From NCBI RefSeq assembly GCF_043290135.1, contig NC_134710.1, positions 254,869,592 through 254,933,591 on the forward strand: a stretch of DNA of 64,000 nucleotides, read 5' to 3'. The position numbers and the translations under genes are program-made. Shown in pieces: positions 1-10,919 of this stretch. The stretch is from Rhipicephalus microplus. Its lineage: Eukaryota > Arthropoda > Arachnida > Ixodida > Ixodidae. Positions within the stretch are counted from its first letter, which is position 1; each line of letters starts with the position of its first letter. Below the pieces are notes generated by a model. That model ran no database searches and was not told the DNA's origin. It saw only the letters and a program-made list of their open reading frames with translations.

Positions 1-617
1 GTATATATGGCCTGATAGATGTTTTCGTGTACCCTGTTTGAATGGAATCTGGTAGTTTACTGGATGCAAACGTGAGTATTAACGTGAGGTATTTCCTTTT
101 TATCTCTTCTAATGATAATTCTCTGTGCATTATTGACATTTTGGCTCTTCCACCCTTCCAAAAATTCAGTTTCGGTCAAGTCAAGTAAGTCTGCGTCAGA
201 TACCACTCCGCGAGTGATGTTCATAGATCTGTGTGGTGTTACGGTGATCAGTACGTCACCAAACGTTGAGAGGCTGTCTAGCTTTACAAATTGTGCTTTG
301 TCCCGAATTTCTAGAAGAAGGTCTCCGCTAGCCATTTTGGTTACTTTGTATCCAGCCCCGAGAGTTTCCGTAGGACACCTGGCAACTACGAAAGGAGATA
401 CGGTCCTTGCTTGCTTTCCGGTTTTTTCACAGTGAATGACGTGGAAGTGGGGAAAAGTTTCTATTGGCTGGTTGAAGAGATTTATGTCGTCGGTGCGTAC
501 CCGCTTTAGGCCGGTACGATCAGATAGTAGAGGGAATGCGCCATGCATGCCGGTCTTATTTTTGTTCAGCAGCGTTGGCGGCCACCCACCACGGAGCCCA
601 ACAAGGAGACGCTGCAA
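1..617 (-). pseudogene. LINE ORF1 (gag-like), N-terminal part, frameshifted
   Basis: The frame opens near 617 on the minus strand and gives 186 residues before a stop at 57. Recognisable ORF1 segments include CEKTGKQARTVSPFVVARC, a stretch rich in charged residues (KMASGDLLLEIRDKAQF) and NITRGVVSDADLLDLTE. Near the stop, the family's expected continuation is found in another frame (about 1-65, with SSKLPDSIQTGY), so a frameshift lies around 60-85. The zinc-knuckle part of ORF1 would lie left of the window. In this family ORF1 is an RNA-binding protein that coats the element's RNA. The family match is from memory of tick LINE ORF1 proteins. Confidence 0.7.
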
Positions 618-1012
618 GTTTACAGGTGCTGAAAGCTTGCAGACATCAGCCGTACAACACTGCCATAACCCAATGCGCCTAGGCCAAGGTAGGCTATTTG
701 CACAGGGTTAACCCATGCCGCCAGGAAAATTGGAAGTAAACAAAAGAGAGTAGAAGACAGGACAGATAGATAGTGAGGGATAAAGGCGAAGATCTAGGCA
801 GAGAGAGATAGGAAAAGGCGACTGCCGATTTCCCCTGGGTGGGTCAGCCCAGGGGTGCCGTCTACGTGAAGCCGGGGCCAAAGGAGTGTGTTGCCTCTGC
901 CAGGGGGCCTTAAAGGTCCAATCACTCAGCGTCGGCTCAACCCCCAGGATCCCCTTTTCCCCGGACACGGCAAAGCCACGCACGGCTAGGCGTGGGAGGG
1001 AGTAGAAACTAC
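1..1012 (-). mobile_element. 5' part of an I-clade-like non-LTR retrotransposon (LINE), runs off left edge
   Basis: Read on the minus strand, this is the GC-rich 5' leader (about 620-1012) followed by ORF1 (1-617) of a LINE. The leader precedes an ORF1 product of the type that is very common in tick genomes. The element continues beyond base 1, so the 3' end and the target-site duplication cannot be seen. The outer 5' boundary near 1012 is approximate: it is where the GC-rich leader gives way to AT-rich DNA. Confidence 0.75.
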
Positions 1013-4000
1013 CCCGTTAGCTCGGGTCCGTGGTATTTTGCTTTGTTAGTAAACTATGTTGCGAGAAAATCTATCAAGAGCTGTAGAAAAATATGGAAAC
1101 AATGCATCAATGAGAGCCCATGTCAAGTAACAAATGTATACAGTCAAAAAGGCCAGCATGTCTAGTGTCACATAAAAAGACTTACGAAAGCCGCACTCAC
1201 ATTTGAAAATGATGTTACGAACTTCCAGCTAGAGGCCTTGCCTTGCAACAGGAAAGCTGCAACTCATCAAAGATTAAACTTCCTAATTGTTATACAAGTT
1301 CGCAATGATGGCTTTGATCTTACTAGTTGAAAAGTGGCCTAAGCATGCACTCTCAAAATCAAGGCACAGTTGCTGACTTTTTATACAAACTCCTTCATGG
1401 CACCGCCACTCATCCCACAGAATTAATGTGCAATAACAAACGAAAATTTGGATGCCTAGTACAAGGGCACTATTTTGACTTTTTGTGCTCTAGCTGACTA
1501 ATTTGGTATGCTGTCAAACACAGTAGCAATGTGCTAACAATGTTTACGATACTCTTGCTGGTTGCCAGCACTAAATGTTTGCACTCACTACGGCTCGAGG
1601 TTGCCAGTGTGAAATTCAACACAGAAATTACAACGGCGGGTCTTAAAGGTCACCTTTCAAAGGCAATGTTTTCAGTGTGCAATGTCGAAAGCAAATTTCA
1701 AACTAGATAATGACAACAAAGTAAGCATGATGTACATGGTACAGGTTTGTTTCACACTCACTAACGTGGAAGAACATTAACAATGACTATGAAATCTTGA
1801 CTGTAGTGCTATAGCCTCATGCAACGAAGATATGGGTGTGCTTATGAGCCGCTTGATCACCTGTCACTGTTCCATGCTACTGGACTGAATGCAGAACCAT
1901 CCAGAATTAGCAGTGGAGGATGCAGCAAAAATTATGGCGCTGCATAATTTGCTGGTGATGCGGTAACACAAATTCCTGCAACATCAGGTCACCAAGGTGC
2001 TTGTGGCATGAAAAGTCGTAGTAGCGCTGGCATGAGAGGTGACAGCTGGCCCAAGAACAATAGAAGCAGCACCTGGAAGAGAACAAATAGTGTGACATTA
2101 TAACTGCTGTGTCATGACCCTATGACATAAATAATGTGACATGCATCTCTAACACGATGTCAAACCTTCTTCATCAGTCATGTCTGTGCATACCTGCACA
2201 CTACTGTCTGTTGGATGTGGGTATAACCCACATATGATTCACTGCCTATGTTAAATCAGGAACAGCAAGAATGCGCTTTGGAAGTCTCCAAGTAAGCATC
2301 AAGGAGACAGTACAACAGTACATCTGTTGCCAATAATAGCAGCTTTTCAACGAGTGAAAAATTTCAACGAAAAGACACAGTAAATATCAGTTGTGGCTGA
2401 ATTTGAACCTTGAAAATTCAGGTGGTGTACATAGCCACACTACTGGTTGTAAATGCTCCAGAAAATACTAATCAGGCATTGTAATAAAGCGATGTCAAGT
2501 GTATTTGCAATGTTGGCTATCCTTGTTTAAAACAATATAATAAACAATATATATATATATACTCACATATGACTCAAAAAGCTACAATGAAGCGCTGTTT
2601 TCCCTGGCAGAAATGATGTTATGCACATCATGGCACCATGGCATGTACCTGATTTCGATGAACCTGAAGTCTGTGCTCTTAAAAGCACAGATGTGAGTGC
2701 AGGCTTAATATTGTACCATCAGCTACTCTTGAGGCATCAGTGCGATTGACATATCTGGCAAGCCCTTGATATGCTGACAGCTCCTAAGTTTACACAAAAA
2801 TATATATCAACTCCGTAACAATCACTTCGAGGAGTAAAAAAATGCAGCCAAGACAGCCTGCCATTGAATCTTTCACATGAAATCGATCTCCACTAATCAT
2901 GAGATTCACTGTGTTGTATTCGGATTTAGTTTATGAGAATGCTTAAAAACCACAATTGTTTATAGTTATCTCTGTGCCCTCTGCTGCAGTTTGAATAATA
3001 ATTATATCCCACGTGTAACACTAACAGAACTTAAAAAAAAGAACAGCATGTTTATACTGAGTGTGTTAAATCAAATATATGCAACAAAATATAAAAGTGA
3101 GTGTATATGGACTTCAAGAACATCTTGACACTAATCACCTGAGCTAATTACTTGCCCTGTATTATTTCAGTTCTCTCTGAAAAAAATAAGAGCCTTCCAA
3201 TTTAGTATACAAAAGTTGGAACTATTGCAACCTATCATGTCAATCATTTTACTATTTATAAGCTAGTAATGACCAAAGCACATAGAGTTGAGAGTGTACA
3301 AAAAACTCATACCTTTTGTGAATGAAAAAGCTTCTGCTGAAGTAAATATTAGGGTTTGTTTCCCATTGAAAAAAAATAATTGATTCTATTTCAGTCACAA
3401 TAATAATGTATAAACTCTGTTTCCAAGTGAAAAAAGTGAATTGATTCTGTTTCATTAACAATATCAAGGTGTCAAATCTCTTCCTTTGATTATTGAAGCG
3501 GCATCAAAGATGTTGAGTTGCTCTCACCCTGCAAGCTTCAAACAGAACTGAAGAGAAAAAAGGGAACTCTTTAATGAAGCTTCACCTTAAAAGAATCAAC
3601 AACCTTCATGATAAGCGCCCCGCTATGGTTTAATGTTTTTTCACTTTTCCGATCATTGACCAGCAGCCTTTAACTGGAGATAACATCAGCAATATAATCT
3701 GCAGAGGTTTTTAATAAACGCCAGTAGTTAGCAGTGTCTTCGTATTCCTTTTTTTTATTCGTGCGTCTAAATTTTGCTACAAATACTCAACGCCAGGTAG
3801 CACCGCATTGTCACTTTAATAGCAGGCATTATCACTTCATTACAGCTGTATTGGTTCATGACCAGAAAATATCCTTTTTTTCGATTTCAATAGATCCTTT
3901 TCTTAATTGTGGTGTTTTTGCCGCTTCCAAATCTTATCACACAGGTAATAAGTTTTTGCATGTATCCATGTAACTTACCAGTGTTGCATAAGCACAATAT

Positions 4001-4165
4001 TCGAACTGCCAGAAGATAGCTGCATGTGGTTAAATGCACCCTAGTACGGTTTGGATCTCTCGTTACTCATTAAGGCTAGTACTAGATAACAAACTATTAA
4101 AGTAAGCACGAACGCAATTGATATGTTGTCTAAATGTTCCTGATGCCTGTGCAGCTAGTACTCAC
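1013..4165. other. AT-rich stretch with no gene recognised
   Basis: About 3.1 kb of AT-rich sequence with short runs of A/T and a small TA run near 2551-2562. The short open frames have no recognisable domain and poor composition. It could be intron or 3' flank of the possible minus-strand gene whose exon candidates lie at 4166-4243 and 4988-5093. Confidence 0.5.
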
Positions 4166-4243
4166 CACAAGGACGCATTGCTTCAAGGTATAAACACGGG
4201 CAAGCACAGAGTCCAGCAACTGCATCAAAAAAGTTTTCATCTC
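4166..4243 (-). CDS. Candidate internal exon of an unidentified gene
   Basis: On the minus strand a T-rich tract ending in TAG (acceptor just above 4243) precedes 78 bases, followed by the strong donor GTGAGT (4160-4165). Two reading frames are open through the exon. One (residues DENFFDAVAGL) joins in phase with a donor at 4987 of the upstream exon candidate. The other (MKTFLMQLLDSVLARVY) joins in phase with an alternative donor at about 4976. The product is not recognised. Caution: about 75 bases including the 3' half of this exon and its donor resemble 17849-17925, so it may be repeat sequence. Confidence 0.25.
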
Positions 4244-4631
4244 CTAAAATAAAAAGCAATGTGATAACTTCCTCTGACAGCAACCAATGACGGTTAAACT
4301 AAATGTGTTATTCACCATATTTTTTACAAGGACCACCTCAATGCTAAGCTTACAATAAAACATTTACAAAAACCAATATCTTTGCAACGTATTCACCAGC
4401 TGTAAAAATTATTTGCCCTGTACACATACCAAATTATTTTTGCCCACAGAAAGAAACCTATGATAATCAGCTAATACGAACTATCATATTTTACTAAATG
4501 TTAACTCCCTATGAAAAGAAAAAATCCCCAATATGAACCATATTCTTCTTATACTGAAAATCTTACCATTGTTTTACGCAGAAAATTTGTTCCTAACCGC
4601 ATTGGGGATCAACAGATGTTTAAATAAAATT

Positions 4632-4858
4632 CCTGGGGTTTGACGTCCTAGATCCACAATAACATTATGAAGGACACCATGGTGGAGGCCTCCATAAATT
4701 TTGACCATTAGGTCATCTTTATCGTGCACTGACATTGCAGAATACATGGGCCTTTATCATTTCCCCTCCATCAAAACGCGACTATATACGACAGCCAACA
4801 TCGAACGCGCGGTCAGCAGCCGACCACCGTAACCACAATACCACCGCGGCAGACGAGG
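4632..4858 (-). repeat. Decayed tRNA-derived SINE (Ruka-like)
   Basis: On the minus strand the right end shows a tRNA-like head, with box A-like TGGTATTGTGGTTACGG and box B-like GTTCGATGT. A body follows that is related to the better preserved SINEs elsewhere in this window (segments corresponding to TTGACCA..AGGTCATCTTTATCGTGCAC). Many substitutions and no clear target-site duplication indicate an old copy. Confidence 0.6.
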
Positions 4859-4987
4859 CACACTCTTTTTATTATTTTTTAGAACGCGTTTTACGAGTAA
4901 TGGCTTCTATCTTTCTGGAATGATTCAGATGCCGTTTTACAATTCTTGAGTTAAAGTTCTCTTTGATTGTTCGCACCTCGGTGCTAC

Positions 4988-5093
4988 CTGCCGCCAGCCA
5001 CCTTTTATTAGACAACGCGGAGGAGATGAACTTCGGCCGGACGGGGAGAACACGCGTGTAGGCAGCAGCGCGCCAAGATTTCACGGTAAACAT
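4988..5093 (-). CDS. Candidate first coding exon with a mitochondrial-type presequence
   Basis: An ATG at 5093 (minus) in a CpG-rich patch opens a frame beginning MFTVKSWRAAAYTRVLPVR. It is rich in R, K, A and S with no acidic residue for more than 35 codons, as in a mitochondrial targeting peptide. Candidate donors are CAG|GTAGCA (exon ends at 4988) and GAG|GTGCGA a few bases further. The open frame itself continues to 4872 without a recognisable domain. The CpG-rich context (about 4800-5160) would suit a promoter/first exon. Function is unknown, and the exon-2 candidate at 4166-4243 is phase-compatible but uncertain. Confidence 0.35.
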
Positions 5094-5162
5094 CGCCTCG
5101 TCTTTACGCAGCGGCGTACCAGCAGCGTAAACAAAACGCCGCCAGCATAAAGAGAGGCGCAC

Positions 5163-6160
5163 ACATTAAACGGCTGTACTACGGCGTTGACAAGCCCGAA
5201 CACTGAAATGCTCAAAAAATTCAAAAATAATTTTTAATTACCGAAAAAACGGGATGTCGAAACTGAAACCCAACCGAGTGGGCTTCTACGTGTGACGTAA
5301 AGATTTGCCTGACGCTGCCAGAACCAAGCCAGAACTTGCCTTCTTGCACATAATGCCCGCCAGATGGCACTACCTGTCCACGCCGTCCGCGGCGATCGGG
5401 TAAAACGCGTATGCTTTTATGGTGAATATATGATGAATTGTGTGTAGCTCACAACGCAACATTACTTGGCACCTATTGCACGCCCACCAACATGGAAAAG
5501 GAAATCGTACGCTCAACCAAGGAAGCGCCAGCAAAACCCAAACAATCTATAGCAGACAAGCAGACGCTACAGTGGCATATTAGTTCGTCACTCCCACCCA
5601 TACAAAACTCAACGTAACGCGCACAATGTTGCCATTATTCTAGCAAGCAAGCTCAGCGTCTCGAGGCAAGCTAATAAATTCATTTGAAAAGAATCTCCGA
5701 AACTCTCAAGCCTGCAATTTGGCACGAATGGCGGAAACGTGCAAATGAACGTACCCCGTGAATTTCATTGAGATCCACTGAACTTGAAAATTTGCCGGAG
5801 TTGACCTTTAACTCCGGCGATGACTGGCTTGAACTATAAAGCCATTATGATAAATCCCATATGTTCTGACACCTAATATCAATCAATACGTGTGTACCAC
5901 GCATTGTTACGGCAATATTTCATGTTGTATTGTGAAGCATTTACACAGTGCGCTTATGTTTTAAAGCAAGAAAGTTACATTACCTGCAATTTCAAATAGA
6001 GGAAGTTATTTTCTCTCTATTCACAAACACTCTCGTTAGAGTGTTCTAGAACAGGGGAGTGCTTAGAGTGCATTTAAGGTGAAGCCGAAACAAAATTAAT
6101 CCGCTCGTGGCGCTGCGATTGGTAGTCTGCAACGTGTCATATTTTTAAGAGCTGCGCGCG
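5163..6160. other. Unassigned stretch with a short hairpin
   Basis: No gene seen. A perfect 9 bp inverted repeat lies at 5794-5802/5810-5818 (GCCGGAGTT, 7-base loop, AACTCCGGC). At about 6018-6060 the sequence ATTCACAAAC..TTCTAGAA resembles the two ends of the MITE at 45529-45752, so a shorter relative may be present. Confidence 0.4.
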
Positions 6161-6162
6161 GC

Positions 6163-6262
6163 TCCGTAGAAGTGGTAAATGGGTACAATGCTTCCCACTC
6201 AAAAAACCCAGATTTGAATCGCACGTGTGTACGGTAATTTTGTTTATTCTTTATTATACTTG
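6163..6262 (+). repeat. tRNA-like SINE relic
   Basis: A segment with box A-like GTGGTAAATGGGTACAATG and box B-like GATTTGAATC, separated by an anticodon-arm-like stretch (CTTCCCACTC), is followed by a T-rich tail with TTTATT repeats. The pattern is that of a tRNA-derived SINE head plus tail. It is too degenerate to be a tRNA gene. Confidence 0.4.
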
Positions 6263-6629
6263 CAAGGTTGAATTGGTAGGCTTTATCTTTTCATGTAGCT
6301 TTAGTTTCTACATGATGCTACGAAAAGTCACGCGAAATACGAAGTAAAGAAGAAGAAATTTGATAGCGCACGTATTGGGGAGCCGCCGCTTAAGTCCAAG
6401 TACGCTCGCTGTCAAGTTTCTTATTCATATTTTGCGTCACTTTTCTTAACAGCAAGTAGCAACTGAAGCTACTTTAAAAAATAAAGCCAAGTAATACAGA
6501 CGTGCAAGTGAAATTAAGAATGGAAAAGTTTACCGTCCATATCTGACATTCGAAGCTGTGTCTTTTGAGTGAGAAGCGAGCATTTTACCCCTTGACCACT
6601 TCTTGACCACGTTTCCCTCCGGCATTTAA

Positions 6630-7850
6630 CTCCCTAAACCCAATGCTCGGTGCCAGTTGACTTAATTTTCGATGATATTTTTCCGAAAAATGCCAAGTTA
6701 CTTTCAAAGCATGTTCTTGAGGGCCTCCTTCAAGACCATCTCAGTCATTTTCCTAAATACGTAGTAATTTCGACGGACGCAACGCAAAATCTTCAGAAGG
6801 GTGGAGTAGGTTTTTTTTTTTCATCAGCTTAATTGGTCTTTTGCGCTCCGATTGCCTGACTTAACACCAATTTATCTCGTAGAATTCCTGGCTATTACAT
6901 TGGCTCTTCGAAAACTAAATTATCAGCAATCAAAAGCTGTTATTATTTCGGATGCTTTGTCTGTATGTACACATCTAACGTCCGCAAAGAAGTCTTCTCT
7001 TCTCAGGATATTTTGGTCTCTCATACCGCATAGCCTATCAGAAGTTCGGTTTACTTGAGTCCCCGGGCATGCTGGAATTGAACTAAATGAAATTGCTGAT
7101 TCGCTCGCTTCGGCATCTTCAAATTTCCCGGTCGTGCTAGTAGCTCCACAGTTTCCTTTTATTACTGCCGGACGATTCAAACGCCTGTTAATCTTAAAAA
7201 TCAACGAAACGTTGCTTCTACAATCTGAAGAATTTCGGCACTTGCAATTCACATGGAACACCGCAAAATGTCTTTCCCATCAATGTGAGGTGACCCTCAC
7301 AAGCTTTCGCTGTTGAGTTCCTCTGTTAAATTTTTATCTCAACAAATCAGGATTTTCATTCCCTAGCCTATGTGTAGTTTGCAATGAACCGGAAACAATA
7401 GATCACTTTCTTCTCACATGCCGCCGCTTCGCCTTACTGCGCCGAATAATTCTTGAAAGACTGATTGGTATGCTCAGATTGCCAGTCAATAGATCCACCC
7501 TATTATCGTTTGGAGCCAGTCAGTTGGGTGTGGTCCGCAGTGCTATTCTGTCAGCGCTACATAAATTCATTCAGGCAACCGGAAGGATACGCTGCTAGTG
7601 GTACTGCCAGATATATCCAATTCTTTCTCCCCCTTCCTCATTCTTGTTAATTTGTTTTATATATTCTGGTTTATCGCATTCTTCTGCAATTTTTCACGTT
7701 TTTTCAAAGGAACACTTTATTGTTCCTATCTCATTTCTCTTTATTTTTTTAGCAAGCGTTGTAAAAAATGATCTATTATGAGGTACAGTGTGGCCAATCC
7801 CCCATGTGGGTATGAGCCAAGATCTTCTAGGAGACAAGACAAGACAAGAC
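6630..7850 (+). mobile_element. 5'-truncated I-clade-like LINE 3' end
   Basis: Contains the C-terminal RNase H region and zinc-finger tail of a LINE ORF2, a 3' untranslated region, and a simple terminal repeat of GACAA units (7833-7850). The 5' boundary near 6630 is where homology-like coding sequence begins; the exact insertion site was not determined. Confidence 0.65.
6650..7600 (+). pseudogene. LINE ORF2 C-terminus: RNase H and CCHC-like tail, broken
   Basis: Three frames together carry an RNase H domain. VVISTDATQ supplies the first acidic strand, IYLVEFLAITLAL the glutamate helix, AVIISDALSVC the third acidic motif, and VPGHAGIELNEIADSLA the C-terminal His/Asp segment. Around 7378-7435 the sequence encodes CNEPETIDHFLLTCRRF, the Cys/His tail typical of these ORF2 proteins. 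Stops after residue FFFSSA (about 6830), after EVRFT (about 7056) and near 7315, plus frame changes, make it non-coding. RNase H removes template RNA during target-primed reverse transcription in this class. Confidence 0.65.
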
Positions 7851-7879
7851 TTCTACGGAGCCGAGCGCAGCTCTTAAAA

Positions 7880-8150
7880 AGGCAACACATCGCAGACTAC
7901 TGATCGCAGCGCCACAAGCGGATTGGCCCTGATTGGGCTTCACTTTTCGGAGTTTAGTCCAGGCACTCCTAGAGGTGTGCGCCGCGGCGATTTAGACCGG
8001 CGGCGGCGTGAGGGTCGCCCAGAGTCGGCGGCGGCGGCGTCGTCGGCGCACGCCGGTTATTTCATGGGCGGCGGCGCGCGGCCAATTTTCATGGGCGGCG
8101 GCGGCGCCGGTGGCGCGGAAACCGAAACTAAAAATTCAAAAGGTTCTTCT
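7880..8150 (+). repeat. GC-rich interspersed repeat with GCGGCG tracts (copy 1)
   Basis: Very GC-rich, with repeated GGCGGCGGC and a conserved-looking block CTAGAGGTGTGCGCCG near 7970. A related block in opposite orientation lies around 21340-21375, next to similar CGGCGGCGC tracts at 20590-20650, so this is a repeat family and not a CpG-island promoter. Open frames here (Gly/Ala/Arg-rich) are compositional artefacts. Confidence 0.5.
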
Positions 8151-8169
8151 GCCACAGGTTACTGAATTA

Positions 8170-9930
8170 GTTTTAATTCAGGGATTTTCATCCAAATAGC
8201 ACTAATGACACTACACAGATGTGTCGACATCACGATGAATGCAAAGCGTTTTGTAAAATAGTTTTATTTCGCTTTCATAATAAAATACGCGCATTTCGAT
8301 ACTGCCATTTCAATATATGTCCATGTTCTACCACGAATGCGTAGCACTTTGCTTGTTTTTTTTATTTAGGATGCAGAAGTTTGTTTCTTTTGTTGGCTAC
8401 ATCATACTTCATGAAACTTTCTTTCATTGAACATTGAGCAAGCACCGCGCACGTCACTCACTTCGCTTTTTCCGAATCGGATCTCACTTTTACATGTACG
8501 CTGCACGAAAAAAGAAGCACCTCTGCTACGAGTTTTCTTATTGCGATTGCAGAAAACCGCTCTTTTGAGTTTCAAACGAATCGAAATACCTACTTTTCAC
8601 AATATGAGAATAATTTATCTAGCGGTATAAAATGCGGAAGAAAACAAATTTGCGCATTTAGTCAACTAGTCCTCACCGCAGTGTTCAATGAATGAAGTGT
8701 AGACATGGGCGTGGGCGAGGCGGGTGGTGCAAAAGGGGCACTTGACCCCTTCAAGCCGCACCAGCACTTGCTACCCACTCTAGCGGCGCCAACACGACGC
8801 CCTCCCTCAGCCATGATGCAAGTTGAAAGAAGGGTTTGCTTACCCCCAAGACAAAACCTTTCGATGGCCATATTTGCTGATGAGAGCAAATGCAATATTT
8901 TCTCAGATGCACACTCCACACTGGTCCCGACCTGGAGGCCCGTTGACCACGCCTGCAGAGAACGTTGACTCCCCGACCTTTTTGTGCTCGGTCAGGGGAG
9001 GGGAACACCCCTTGCAAGTGGGCCCCATTAAAATTTCTCTTAAAAACGTCACAAATAAGAATGCTTGATAAGTATGTATAAAACATTCAACATTTTAATG
9101 CTTTTTTGTAGCGTGTACACGTGCTCAATACCCATCAGGTGTGTGAGACAATTAAAATCACAACTGCCACTCTCGGCTGGTTCCGGAAAAGACTCAATAA
9201 AAGAATGCAATTACGAGTGCTGGGAACCTACGTTCGTTTGTCTATTTGATTCCTAGGCATGATTTTAATTCTTATATAAACAAAAATAAAACCTGCAAAT
9301 TATTAAAACAAACGGCTGCTGTTGCAAGATGTGTGTCCCCCTTCGTGATTCTTCTAGACTTACGCGTCTGCAAGCCACATCTGATGTCACAAACTTGCAA
9401 GTGCCCCCCTCCTCCCCACGACATCTCCCAATACCCCCTCCCCAATAAAAAGGCACCAATGTAGGCCTCCGTAGGCCTGCGTGATTGCCTACTGGTGCAC
9501 GGCGGGCCATTTCGGTTGCTAGGACCAACAGTACCGATTTCGACATGCTTTATTGAAGGTGCTGAAGGATCAAGAAAACGCCGATTGTTGTAAATTTCTT
9601 GAGAGTTCAACGATAGCTTTGTTGTGAATACCGTAGATTATTGAACCCTACTTTGTGTATAATGCTCCAATGAAAAAAAAATGGTTTCACCCTGTGTCAC
9701 TACAGAGTCAGAAGCCATCACACGGGCAGGCGTCATTAAGCCTCAATATAACGTTGCTAAGGTTCAGCACATTTGTACAAATAATTCTCGTTAATTGAAC
9801 ATTGAGTATAATCCTTGCTTGGGTTAGTATGTGTGAAACATAAATTTTAAAATTAAAAATTCTCATTCTGGGTTTCTGCTGCAAAGACACATTGATTAAA
9901 ACTGATGATTTCGGAGCTTACGATTACGAT
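8170..9930. other. Unassigned repeat-rich stretch
   Basis: No gene seen. Around 8700-9020 and 9390-9450 there are C- and G-rich blocks (GGTGCAAAAGGGGCACTTG; a polypyrimidine tract rich in CCCC near 9406-9445). They resemble a similar block at 15190-15275, probably an old interspersed repeat. Short frames show no recognisable domain. Confidence 0.4.
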
Positions 9931-9932
9931 AT

Positions 9933-10106
9933 AATCCCGGCTGCGGCGGCTGCATTTCCGATGGAGGCGAAAATGTTGTAGGCCCGTGTGCTCAGATTTG
10001 GGTGCACGTTAAAGAACCCCAGGTGGTCGAAATTTCCGGAGCCCTCCACTACGGCGTCTCTCATAATCATACAGTGGTTTTGGGACGTTAAACCCCACAT
10101 ATCAAT

Positions 10107-10109
<3 letters not shown>
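9933..10109 (+). repeat. Ruka-like SINE, 5'-truncated
   Basis: Plus-strand copy starting at the end of the tRNA-like head (ATCCCGGCTGCGGCGGC) and running through the conserved body (GGGTGCACGTTAAAGAACCC; GTGGTTTTGGGACGTTAAAC) to the terminal ATCAATCAAT. Box A is missing. The 3' end runs straight into an AT microsatellite. Confidence 0.8.

Positions 10110-10164
<55 letters not shown>
10110..10164. repeat. (AT)n microsatellite
   Basis: A pure AT dinucleotide run of about 55 bases, grown from the SINE tail immediately before it. Confidence 0.95.
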
Positions 10165-10665
10165 CATGGAGCCGTAAAACGTTTCCTTTTTTTTATTAGA
10201 GTAACGTATTTAGTTATTTTTACCGTAACGGATACAACCCTAAATATATAGACTTACAGGAGTGATGTGTCGGCCCACACCATCAGTTGCGGTCTCTAGG
10301 CTGGCTGTAAACATTACATAGACGTGATAGTGAAGGTTCGCTCGACCATTGATGTTCTCGACCTTTGAGGAATACACAACAGCTTCTTAATAATATGCAT
10401 ATCATCCAACAGAAGCGTGCACTTCGTTTCGCTAAAATTTACAGTCAACGTGAGTGCTGTCGTCATCCCGTATGTTTTAGGTAGAAACTTAGCCTACTCG
10501 AAATACCCAAAGACGTCGATCCACCTAGCAACGCGTGGCTATCCGCTGACGGTTCTGTATGAAAATAGCATCCACAGTGGAGCCTGTCGCATCTGCTGAA
10601 ATTTTATCGCAACATTATTATACTGCCACTTCGCTTGTATTTTTATGTCACTGTCTTGCGCAAAG

Positions 10666-10908
10666 ACACCGCCATTGTGGTTTAGTAGCTAAGGTAGTCG
10701 GCTGCTGACCCGCAGGTCGCGCGATCGAATCCCTCCTGTGGCGGCTGCATTTTCGATAGAGGCGAAAATACTGTAGGCCCATGTGTTCAGATTTGGGTGC
10801 ATGTTAAAGAACCCCAGGTTGTCATCATTTCTGGAGTCTTCCACTTCGGCATCTCTCATAATCATATGGTGGTTTTGAAACGTTAAACACCACATATTAA
10901 TCAATTGC
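10666..10908 (+). repeat. Full-length Ruka-like SINE with 11 bp target-site duplication
   Basis: The tRNA-like head has box A TGGTTTAGTAGCTAAGG and box B GATCGAATCC, followed by the conserved body and an ATTAATCAATT tail. It is flanked by CTTGCGCAAAG at 10655-10665 and again at 10909-10919, a perfect 11 bp duplication that proves insertion by target-primed reverse transcription. Confidence 0.88.
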
Positions 10909-10919
10909 CTTGCGCAAAG

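Noticed and set aside
7923..8199. Gly/Ala/Arg-rich open frames as a gene
   Set aside because: Produced by GCGGCG tracts of an interspersed repeat; a related, inverted copy lies at 20560-21380.
10666..10740. tRNA gene at the SINE head
   Set aside because: Box A and B are present but the segment is the head of a repeat with target-site duplications, shared with several other copies.
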